This document shows positions 24,245 through 34,761 of a DNA stretch of 64,000 nt, piece by piece. The DNA comes from Pontederia crassipes. Lineage: Eukaryota; Streptophyta; Magnoliopsida; Commelinales; Pontederiaceae. The DNA is taken from contig CM060188.1 of NCBI GenBank assembly GCA_030549335.1, forward strand, positions 12,320,501 to 12,384,500. The letters run 5' to 3'. The position numbers and the translations under genes were made by a program. The notes under the pieces were generated by a model, which ran no database searches, was not told the DNA's origin, and was given only the letters and a program-made list of their open reading frames with translations. The first letter of the stretch is position 1; each line of letters opens with the position of its first letter.

Positions 24245-26253
24245 TTTTTTGATATATTATTCATCAATAGATCTTGCTCAAAATATAAAAAAAATACAAC
24301 GATGTAGTTGTTGGAGAACTGACCTATGTGAACGTTGAATAGACCCGTTAATAATACAACTCTGTGCTAACTGCTAAGCATGCACGTTGATGTAATACGC
24401 TATCTATCAGAGCGTTGTAGGTGATGAACGTGGATCGTGGAACATGTCCACGGGTGACGTGGTGTACTGACTTGAAACGGAGACTTATTTTTATGACGAC
24501 CATGTTATGTTTCTTTCCATATGGTGCGCGGTCAAGAATGCCAACGCCCCACCCACCAACCCAAACCCACTTCTGTCAACTACCAAGTTTAGTTATCAAA
24601 TTCAATGCATTTTGGATTGCACCCGAAAAAACAATGTCAGTAATGATAATCTATAAACAAGATCAATGATCACGTGTAGATTATGCTTTGCCAACCAATA
24701 GGATTGTTGTACTCCTCCTGGCCTAAATAAATATCTCGACGTCAAATTTTTGTTAAGTTCTATATTTTGTCCTTCCGTGTCATATTAGGAAGGTTCACGC
24801 TTCTAATTTAGTTCTGTCAAAATGAACTTTTACTTTAGATCTAATACAACAATGGTTGCGTGATGAATATTGATTGTAAATTAGAATCCTGATGTATATA
24901 AATACAAATGGTCTGGAGCAAAAATTTTTAAGAATATTTGGAACATTTTATTTTTAAAGTCGAATCTTCCTTTTCTTCCAAACAATGAAAATGGTATCAA
25001 TATACTTCTAATATCGAATCAGGATCAACAAGGATAAAAATAAAGCACTGGTTCGAATTCTTCTTTGGCATCAAGATAATAGTTATGAATAGTTCGACTC
25101 TCGAGAAAGAGTAAAAGAATAAGACTAATTATGAGATATCTCTTCAACAAGTTTAGTAATAAGACTATTATTCCTAACCTCTCATTAGTTTTTTGAATTT
25201 ATGATTTCTCTTGGCTATATGATTCATAGGAAGAAGATCAAGCTTCAAGAAATAATGAATAGTCTATCATTACACAAATGTATAACTCCTAAGAAATTTC
25301 AATTGCGCTTATATCTATCGCCAATGGCATCGTGCCACTTAAAAAATTGTTTTGTCAAGATTATAATGAATTTGATTAATCGGGATTAATTCTTTTTCAA
25401 TTCTCATCTCGATAATTCAAAGTAATTAGAATGCTCAAATTGCAACTCATTTTTTAAGTGAAAACATAAATTTCGATTACTCTCACTAATCTTTCCGAGG
25501 CATTCGTACTGTGCGAACGAAAATAGATTATTTACTACATAAACCAATCATCATAGATAAATGATTCATATGTTCATTGATCATTTTATTATGAAAAAGA
25601 TTAAAGTAAAATCACTTAATGAAGTTTTCTTCTTCAAGTCGAAGACAAAAAATGTACGTGGGAACCAGATATACCAATCATAGGTTCAAATATATATCAA
25701 TGATAAACTTTGTAAATTAAGGGATTAGGAGACTGTGGAGTTTGTAGTCGCAAGTAAACATGACTTCTAATCATTCTAAGCAATTCTTCACATAGAAGAA
25801 CAATAAACTCTGTAAGTCCAGGATGTGTCAATTAGAAGACATAAAATAAAATAAAAAAAATGTCGAAAACAAACTATATTAAGAATCAAATGTCTAAATT
25901 CCATGAAAATAATTCTTGGATCTCCAAATTTTGTTCGAAAATAAAAATACCAAACAATTTTCATCATTAAATTAAAAAAAATAGAATTTGCATGCGCAAA
26001 CATTGTACACAAGCAACCATATATGAATCTGGGCCTTACTCTTTTCGGGCAAAAAAGACCAACCCATCGTACTTGCGGCCCATCATAATCAATCATAAAT
26101 AAATGAAATGTTTTAGTGCCAACTTCATTCAAAATGTAAAATAAAACAAGGAAAGTATTGCATTTGCAAGTTCGAATCATACCAAAAAAAAAAAATGACC
26201 AAAAGGACTACTCATAAAACGATCGCCAGCTTTTGCGTTATATCGTCCCTCGA
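24245..26253. other. AT-rich spacer, nothing recognised
   Basis: Open frames here (for example 24421-24669 on plus, 25788-26180 on minus) are short, AT-biased and without family motifs. No RNA gene seen. Confidence 0.5.
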
Positions 26254-26261
26254 CTTCTGAT

Positions 26262-27020
26262 CGATGTTTTCATAATCGGATCGGTAATCGAATCGGACGT
26301 CTTACTCAGTCATGACTACATCGATCCGATCGAATTCAATCGGATTTTATTAAAATAATACTATGTATATTAATTATGAATATATATCACAATTAATATA
26401 TTATATAATAATAATAATAATATAAAATTATTATTTATTATATTCTATAAATTTAAGTTATCTTAAGTTATCATAATTAATACATTATTATATTTTTATT
26501 GTTTATATACTATTTGTGATGCTATACTAATTTATTTATATCTAATTCACATTTAAAATTGTTGGTTCGTATTTATTTTCATATATTCATCCTTTTTTAT
26601 TTTCATTTTGTGTTGCTCGTTTTATTATTTTTCTATTACTTATTATATTTTAAAAAATTAATACTTATTCAAACATTATTATTATAATATAGTTCTATTG
26701 ATAAGATATTAATATATTTTATCCCAAATCATTATTAATTTTTATTTTATTAGTTTTTTTTTCTTCATTCTTTATTTCTTCTCCACTGAATTCTATATTT
26801 TCTTTAATTTTAAATTCTTCTCCCCTAATCATCTCCTCTAATAATTCATTTTCTTCAATTATCATTTTCTCTCCCTCTTAATTATCTTTATATATTTTCT
26901 TTTCTCTACCTAATTTTGTTTTTAACATCTGATCACGTCTTTCCTCTTATATATATATATATATATATATATTAAAATTATATATTAAAAAATTCCTTTC
27001 GGTCCGATTTTAATAACATG
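26262..27020. mobile_element. Non-autonomous hAT element B (759 bp)
   Basis: The left end CGATGTTTTCATAATCGGAT and the right end (inverted CATGTTATTAAAATCGGACC) form terminal inverted repeats. The perfect 8-bp duplication CTTCTGAT flanks it (26254-26261 and 27021-27028), diagnostic of hAT transposition. The interior is AT-rich with a TA run near 26950 and no transposase. The right end nearly equals the left end of the coding hAT copy at 60396, so that family could have mobilised it. Confidence 0.88.
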
Positions 27021-27407
27021 CTTCTGATAAAGCATACAGCGTTTTGGCCAAGATATATCCAAAAGAAGACAATAAAAAAGATCCAAATATTTTGGATTTC
27101 TTTATTTTGGTTTATTGAGAAAATGAAAATTTAACTGCGAGTTCCAAGGGAAAATATCAAATAGAGCTACTTAATTTCATAGCAAAAAAAGAACAAACTA
27201 CAGTAAAAAGATGAGATCATTACATGAATCACAAACAACCTAATCAAAGCTGAAATCAAAAGGCAAAGGCAAAAGGATTGAAAGGTCTGATGGAAAACTT
27301 TGCATGCAGGAAGATAACAACTTGTAGGCCAGCGCACAGTTGAAGGACAGACTTTATTTCTGCATTGTACACAGACGGAGAATACATTCTATGGGTGATT
27401 ATTATTA

Positions 27408-27701
27408 TTATGGGACGCCTTGGCGGTTCATGGCGTCTGCGGCCCGAACTTGGTTCTCGGAGAGGCCGCTGCCGGAGAGCGTCGGCGCGTCGGTGCCGAC
27501 GCCGCCGTGAGGCAGGTCGACGGGGGTCTGGTGGCCTTGAGTGCCGTAGGCCCGCATCTTGTAGTCCTCCGTATCCTTGTACTGAACGTAGGGGCTGCTC
27601 TCCGACGGCAGCTGCACCTCCTTCTCCGGCCGACGCTGCTGCCACTGCTCCCCTTCATTCGCCGGCCCGGGCTCCTGCGTCGCATATTGCTTTTGATCCA
27701 T
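27408..27701 (-). CDS. Group 6 LEA protein (LEA18/PvLEA18 type, LEA_6 family)
   Basis: A 97-residue, highly hydrophilic protein of the LEA_6 family. These disordered proteins accumulate in maturing seed and under drought or ABA and are thought to protect other molecules during water loss. The family signature is plain: ESSPYVQYKDTEDYK (34-48) followed by YGTQGHQ (52-58) and TDAPTLSG (70-77). The N-terminal part is rich in Gln and Glu, and there is no signal peptide or membrane segment. The ATG at 27699-27701 gives the usual family length. The open frame continues upstream to 27920, but that part (His/Arg/Cys-rich) is unlike the family and overlaps the promoter motifs. Several out-of-frame ATGs lie just upstream, so the true leader must be short or spliced. 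The gene is strongly GC-rich, unlike its surroundings. Confidence 0.88.
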   Translation of the reverse strand: MDQKQYATQEPGPANEGEQWQQRRPEKEVQLPSESSPYVQYKDTEDYKMRAYGTQGHQTPVDLPHGGVGTDAPTLSGSGLSENQVRAADAMNRQGVP

Positions 27702-27783
27702 CGTCTCGCATGTTGCTTCGGGGCCTTTGCCATGCGGAGCATTAAATGGAGCAGTTGAGCATTGAGAACGCGATGGGTGACTG

Positions 27784-27960
27784 ACGCGTGGTGCGCAACA
27801 GGTGCTCTGCGCCTGCCACGCGAGAGCTGCATCATCTTGCTTGCGCAAATGATGCACAAAACATAGATGTGGCCTGTGGGAAAGACGAAAGAGTCGGTCT
27901 ACGCCTCCTCGGCCATCCAAAATCCAGGACGCAGAAAGAATGCATATGGACTGGACACGT
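27784..27960 (-). promoter_or_regulatory. ABA-type promoter motifs of the LEA gene
   Basis: Minus strand, upstream of the LEA start: ACGTGTC at 27954-27960 (ABRE core) and CACGCGT at 27784-27790 (like coupling element CE3). An ATGCAT word lies near 27940. An ABRE with a CE3-like partner is a known ABA/seed-response combination. No clear TATA box is visible. Function is inferred from motifs only. Confidence 0.45.
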
Positions 27961-28029
27961 ATTAAGTAGATGGTGGTGCTTGATTAGGTTCACATTATTT
28001 GGAGGCCTTTGGGGTTAAAAAAATAATTT

Positions 28030-28673
28030 AGAGTTGCTCCACATATTTTTTTTAACTCCATTATCATTGCAGTGGAACCTTCAACGTAAAAATAGAGGTG
28101 TTCGGCAAAAAAAAAAAAATCAAGAATAAAAGCTTAATCCTGCTCTTTTTACCAATCCAAACAAGAAGAGATCCTTTGTTTCTTAAATAAACACTAAAAT
28201 ATTATTTCAATATTTAGAAAAATATTCAGCTAGAATTGAATTATTTTAGTCACATATGGAGAAGTCTGATAAAAGTACATTTATTCTTCTAAATAGTAAA
28301 AACATTTGTATTTCATTTTTAACCACATATTATTATATTATTATTTTTCATTTCATATTTCATTTTTAACCACATATTATAATTTAAAATTTATTCTTTT
28401 GAATTAAGGAGAAGAAGAATATACTCAATTTTACAAAAATATTATATTTAAATTATTTTATTCTAATCAAATTTATCCTTCAATCAAACGCATAATAGCT
28501 CATCTGCACGTAGAAACATGGGAGAACACAACAGCAGAAGTGACCGGAGCAGCTTACAACTCCATTACCGGTTCCGTCCATGAAGTCGTCGAGCCTCAAC
28601 ACTGTGGAAGTGAGAACCAATGGGATATTCTTGTTCCCTCCGGTGAGAGGACTTTTGATTGAGATGAAAGATA
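28030..28673. other. Spacer up to the solo LTR
   Basis: AT-rich DNA with poly-A stretches at 28030-28470, then a GC-richer 180-bp patch (28490-28673) interrupted by the solo LTR at 28679 and continuing after 31891. The patch could be single-copy host sequence. I found no recognisable protein in it. Confidence 0.4.
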
Positions 28674-28678
28674 CAAAA

Positions 28679-31600
28679 TGTAACGCCCCGAGATTTTTTT
28701 TTCTTTTGCCTGCCCAGAAGGCTATCTCGACAACGTCACTCAATTCTATACCTTGACTTTGACCAGTCAACGAACCGACTTACATAAGCGAAAGACTAAT
28801 TTATAACATTCTATTACAATATGCGGAAGCTATTATACCATATCTAATAACTTGCGGTTTATGGCCCACGTCTATACAGTAATGGACCCTATATCCATGT
28901 GCATGTCACCCGTCAGAGGAGTCACCAACCATCTCACCATCGCCATCACCATCACCTGTATGGATCCAAATACAGGGGCAAAGCCCAATGAGATAACTCA
29001 GTACGTAGGGTCACCCATAATATTTATATGAATCATGGTCAATATCAATATCAATACTATCAATAAATAATTATTCATAACAATATATAATTGATCAGAG
29101 GTCAATGAAGACTACAATTCAACAATAAATAATTCAATTGATAATTAACAATTGATCAATGTTCAATTGGCCAAAAGTCGATGAAGGCCACAATAACCAT
29201 TATTAATTCAATTCTATTATTAATTTATCAATTCATCTATCAGGCACAAAGACCATAATTTATTATCCATCAGCCTTAAAGGCGCAATTTAATTTTTCCA
29301 TCAGTCATAAGTGTGAAATCGATAGTCTATCAACCACTAGGGCGAAATCAATTGTCCATCAGCCACTAGGGTGCAATTCAATTAACAATTCGATCATCAA
29401 TTCAATTATCAATTCCATCTTTGGAGTTATGATCAACCCTTTCGGGCGCAATAAGAGAGCTTTCTATTATTATTAGGGGACACCATGCCACTTCAATCAA
29501 TAAGTTTGGGTATGATGGGGGACGAAGGATCACACCGAAATAGTTAGCCCGAAGACCCTATCAACCCGAAGGCGTAGTTAGCCCGAAAGCCCTATCAGCC
29601 CGAAGGCGCAATATTAGCCCGAAGGCCCTATCAACCCGAAGGCGTAGTTAGCCCGAAGGCCCTATCAGCCCGAAGGCGCAATATTAGCCCGAAGGCCCTA
29701 TCAACCCGAAGGTGCAATATTAGCCCGAAGGCCCAATCAGTCCGAAGGCGCAATATTAGCCCGAAGGCCCCAATCAGCCCGAAGGCGCAATATTAGCCCG
29801 AAGGCCCTATCAGTCCCAGTGGCAATCAGTAGACATGTGCCCAATATATTTTCAACTTTTATCTCAATTACCTAAGATGTCTATCTTTAACAATTATCTT
29901 AGGTTAAACATGACACAATTAGAAAATCACTATTAATCAATGATATGATCAGATAGGATGACGATAAATCAAATACGATAATAATTTGATAAGAATCAAT
30001 CAATAATAAGGTCAATGGATCAATATCATAATCAATATCATGATTGGGTGTAATGACAATAATAATCAATATGATGATAATATGATCAGATATGATCATA
30101 ATAAAATCAGATATGTTAATCAAATAATCGGCAATGACTAACGATCTTAACAATCCAATAAACTATAAATCAATTCATGAAAATTACGTTTTTTATTCCA
30201 GAACTCAATCCGCGTTGATCATTACCCGGGTCGTGCTAAATGGTCAGACAGAATCCCTACCGGATTTTGTCACCATCAAAAATTATGTTTCCAACATAAT
30301 TTTCGGAGGTCATATCTATGTCATTCAATATTCAATCGATGCAAAATAATATATAATTTATGTATAACGAAGAAGAGTTTTGGGGTCCATGTCGCAAAAA
30401 ACCGACGCCATGGGGATCCCCCTACGTACCTCAAGTTGGTTGAAACATAACTCTGTTTCTGATCATAAATTAATTGTACCAATGCTGAATTTTGTCCCAG
30501 CAATTACTCCAATCCTTTTTCTCTATATATTCTATTTTTCTTTTCCTGGTCGAGAAATTAAATAAACGAACTATCATAAATGAAAGAAATAAAATATATA
30601 TTTTCTACGTTTTTTTTTTCATTTTATTTCTTTCTAGACCTACGTCTTATTTCTTGGCATCTTCTCTCTTTATTTTTTTTCCAACCTATTTCTTTTCTTT
30701 TTTTTAATTCTCTCTCTAAATCTTCCTCCTATCCATTTTTTTTTTCCATAGTCGATCGGATTTTGACCGCAACCGGCCAATCCGTTTTGGCCATAATATC
30801 CCACCTTTATTCCCCTTTTTTTTTCTTCACCTTTTCTTGGCCGTAATTTGCACATGTCCCCTTTTATTATTATTTTTTTTAACCTCTTCTATTCCTCCTT
30901 TTGCGGGCGTAACACCTCTTTTCCCTTATTTCATTTTTTTTATTTGCTTTTCTCTCTCAACTTCTCTCTTCTATCAACCTGCACGCATTTTTTTTTCTTC
31001 TTTTCTACTGTGTCACGGCATCCCTCTCTCTCAACTCTTCTTAAGCCCTCATCTCTTCTCCCCCTCCAATCATGCTACGGCCAATTTGTTTTTGGCCAAC
31101 AACTTTGAATTTCTCCTTCATCTTTCGTCCCTTGACTTCCTCCTCTTTTCTCTCTCTTTTGATTTTTACTCTCTTAATTCTCTCTCAATTTCCTTTTATT
31201 TTCTTGCGGCCTTAACCTTCTCCTAATCCCTTACGACAGTAAAGCAAAATAATTTTTGCGACGGTAATAAAACTATACAAACCAGATTACACCGTAGAAC
31301 GACGTCACAATACGTACCCATGTGAATCCCTACCTTCGCCGTTGGAAAAGTTGCGTCCGTCACCGAAGAACGCCGCGCACCGAAATAATTTCTCTCGCTT
31401 CCTTTTTTTCGAGTTTAGCCGGCCCTATCTCTTTATTTATAAGATTTATAATTCTCCATTAAACTCTAACTATCTTTTGTAATCCAACTTCAATTTAATC
31501 TCTTAATTAATCCATTTAACTAATTCAGATTTATTTTCATTAAATAAATTCCGAAATTCATTAAATAGTATTATCCTTCCAATTTTCCTTTATTTTCGGA

Positions 31601-31891
31601 ATTATTTAATTTTATAATATTTTATCATCTAATTTTCAAATTAAAATAATAATAAATATTATTTTAATGACTAAAATATTTTAAGCCATAAAATTCTCAA
31701 TCCTATCCTACGTGGAAATCCTATATCCATTAATATATCTTTTAAATCTCAAATCAAATTAAAATTCCTAATCTCAATCTAATTATGATTTCCACTCTAA
31801 ATGGGATTTAAATTTTTCTTCAATCCATCAAACACTCTAATTGAATTATAAAATTACTATATTACCCTTAATAAAATCGTGGGGTGTTACA
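28679..31891 (-). mobile_element. Solo LTR, 3.2 kb, Ty3/gypsy (Tekay/Del-like)
   Basis: On minus it begins TGTAACACCCCACGATTTT and ends ATCTCGGGGCGTTACA. The perfect 5-bp duplication CAAAA flanks it (28674-28678 and 31892-31896). No coding or internal region, so it is the product of LTR-LTR recombination. Near its end, read on minus, CCCTACGTACTGAGT and TGGATCCATACAGGTG match the same places in the LTRs at 43601 and 50867 (CCTACGTACTGAGTA, TGGATCCGTGCAGGTG), and both end in CTCGGGGCGTTACA. The bulk of the sequence differs, so it is a related but distinct family. It holds an eight-unit minisatellite (29544-29815) and pyrimidine-rich plus-strand tracts (30500-31200). Confidence 0.88.
29544..29815. 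repeat. Minisatellite inside the solo LTR, about 8 units
   Basis: Units of 34-37 bp built from TTAGCCCGAAGGCCCTATCA then RCCCGAAGGCG and a TAG or CAATA tail, two half-unit CCCGAAGGC words per unit. The two tail types alternate at first. Diverged CCACTAGGG..AAATCAAT units continue toward 29270. There are no spacers, so it is not a CRISPR array. Confidence 0.9.
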
Positions 31892-31896
31892 CAAAA

Positions 31897-34761
31897 CCGC
31901 ATTTGATGAGTTGCCATCACAATCCTGTGACTCGTGAGTGAGAGAGAGAGAGCATGGAATAACTGAGAATTCACGCCAGTGCATTAGATAGATAGAGAGA
32001 GAGAGACCAGGAAGAATTCACGCCAGTACATTACAAATAATCGGAAAGACAAATGATAAACAGTTTGTAGCATCAACGATCGATACGTTGTTTTCGCCAA
32101 CATTCGGACGTACTGAATCATGTCGCAAACACCACTTAAAAAGCAGTGCAACTGTCAAAGATAAAAGCTTCATGTCTGACACCAGTAGCAAGACCATTCA
32201 GAACTGAAGAAATTGATACCAAGGAAGGAATCAGGCATATTGTCATTTCTCTGCACACTTCGCATCAAATTCTCACATGGTCACCACCGCAATCACTTAA
32301 CTAATTTAAGACACACCAACTGGAGATGCCCAACTCAAATTGCAAGTCCGCAGCTACCATGCTTGGGTAAGCACGATATCAGACATCACTTCGTCATCAA
32401 CACTGGAAGGCTGCAGAACTCTGGTTGCACTTCTGCAGGATCGATGCTGGTAGCAGCATTTCCTTAATAATTACCGAGTGATAATTAATCCCAAAGTGAC
32501 AAGTTAGTACGAACTGCGTCAGTGGCAGAAGACCGGAAGAGTAGAAGACCATGGGCACAAACGCTGTCTGACTACATTATCATCTGAAGATGGCGTTGTA
32601 GAAGACAGCATTTACGATCTCACATTTTTGTATCCTCCTACATCTTTTTGAGAACCGCCACGAAAATAGAGGTCCCCTCAAATCATCATCTTAAGCATTA
32701 AACACTACATTCTTGCCGCGGAATTGAGATCTTGAAATCGAGTTGTAAAGCTGCAAAAGTTTATATCGTTTCACTATCAAGTAGCCATAAACTATTAACC
32801 AAGGTCAAGTACAGAAGGGAGTTCTTATTTACAAGTCATATATAAAAATAGAAACATGGCCAACTATTCTCATTTTTTTGGGGGGGTGAAAACTGTTCTC
32901 ATTTTGCATGAAAGTCAATCCATTCAGTTCAGATCAAGAGTACATCAGTCATTAAGATAATAAATGCAACATACACTGCAACAGAATTAGGCGTGAAGCA
33001 TCTGCAATCTATTTGTGAACTGAATATTAATATCAACTCTCAACCTGGAACTAACTGAAATTTGGAAGTTGAGTTCAGTAAGAGTGAATCAATAACGCTG
33101 GTTCTTTATCTGTTGGTGGGTAATTAATGCACTTTCACAGTCCGGGTATTTATCATGGAATTTTCCAACTTCTTCTCTATAAATGGCTTCAACTTCGCTT
33201 CTCATCAAGTATACATGGACTAACGAAAAAGATTATCCTAAACAATCATGCCCCATGTAGGATCTTTTCAATGAGTACCTGCAGAAAATCATAGAACAAG
33301 AAACATTGGGTTCGCATCATTTTAGTTTGGTATCATTCTTTTGCGACTAAAGAGAGAACATGACTCTTTTTTTTTGAAACGTAGAGAACATTGATTCTTC
33401 TCAATTGTAATTCAATTTCCTAGTTGATCGTGGATGTTTGAGCAGAAAGGAGAGCAAGTGCCAAAAAACAAGGTTGAAGTTTGATTACGAAACCTCAAAA
33501 GCTAGGATATCTCATGTTTTCTTTGTTAACAGAGGTGCACAATTCTACAGTTACACATTTTGACCAGTGTAAGGTTGATTCAAATGTTTGGAATGAGTTG
33601 CTGAGCTCCAAACTCAGAAGGGTTTCTCAAGACCAACAGATGCCCATCAGCTACCCGTGCTACCTCTTCCATCAGTCTTTTGGTGGACCTATCTTAGAGA
33701 AAATAAAAAGAAGCAGGATAAGCAGTAGCCACATACTCCAGATGTTTGTTGAAAGTGACACTGGTCGGAGCTGACAAGAAGATGAAGCCAATATTTGCAT
33801 CTACGGAAAAATTTAAAGATATTGCAGATGCTTGTTCACATTCTGAACAGCTTGGCTTCAAATAATGACACATTATTTCCCTGAAACATACAAGGCAACT
33901 TCATGCGTCAAAAAGTGCGAAAAAAATGCAGTATAGTATTAAATATTCAAGAGTTCAAACTTCAAATGATAAAAGAAATCAGGGAGGTTTTACAAATTGA
34001 CTCTCAATACGAGTCAATACAGGGAGAGTTCAAAATGGTTTCGGAGATTTGAGGTAGGCAATCTACATAAACATTTTATAATGAAACTTGTCAATATTCA
34101 AAACTGATAGATTACAGTGAAAAAAGTACGAAAGAGAGGGGTAGCTTAATTCAAACTTGTCTGTCATCTATGAAGAATGTTCAAACTTGTGTAAATATAG
34201 CAAATTGGATGCATAAGAAATAAAAAGGTTCACAAGATAAGCGGGGATAACACAGTATATCATGAGAAATTATGATATCTCAAAAGTTATACGGTTCATC
34301 CTAGTCAACTATCAAGGTAAGTTAACTATTGCCTTCATATCTATTGATAACATATATGATGCAACTTTCATTTTGCGTATTAAAGTTTATCCAGTTATGG
34401 AATGGCAATTCGCTTTTTAGTTAACCAGGCTTCTTACTTCCAGTCAACTGATCAAAAGGAGTTCTGGTATCCACATTGAGCTTCAACAATAAAAGATCTT
34501 CAGCATTTAGCATCTCTATCTAATCGGATTTCAATTGTACGAACTGAGTTAGAAAAGACGATAGTAGCGTTACTATAATTACATAAAACTAACCTTTGCT
34601 CTGCAATTATTTCCCTGTAACAAAGTAAATAGGAGATGATTTTTAATGTGAAGGCCCCAAAAAAATTTATATATTACGTGCTATCATGATCTTCACCACA
34701 TTAAGAAACAAAGAGGGGGTACTTTTTCACAAGGAACCTGATATAAGGAAGTAGATAAGAC
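31897..34761. other. Region downstream of the OCTOPUS-like gene, exon-like patches on minus
   Basis: Moderate GC and single-copy looking. On minus several patches begin at good acceptors and read like protein: after TTTTGCAG at about 32752, LYNSISRSQFRGKNVVFNA then stop; near 33110-33215, MRSEVEAIYREEVGKFHDKY and on to ALITHQQIKNQRY then stop; near 33600-33710, STKRLMEEVARVADGHLLVL and on to FGAQQLIPNI then stop. They could be exons of an unrecognised minus-strand gene, alternative 3' exons or spliced 3' UTR. I could not chain them in one frame or recognise a family. Confidence 0.3.

Noticed and set aside
25047-25062. B-box-like word GGTTCGAATTC
   Set aside because: Flanking bases cannot form a T stem and there is no A box upstream.
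27428-27920. Long frames overlapping the LEA gene on both strands, including the upstream extension of the LEA frame itself
   Set aside because: GC-rich DNA gives long chance frames. Only the part from 27701 matches the LEA_6 family, and the extension covers promoter motifs.
29544-29815. CRISPR-like regular repeats
   Set aside because: Units are contiguous without unique spacers and lie inside a plant LTR.
30492-31226. Phe/Leu/Ser-rich frames resembling membrane proteins
   Set aside because: Translation of pyrimidine-rich LTR sequence; low complexity, no start context.
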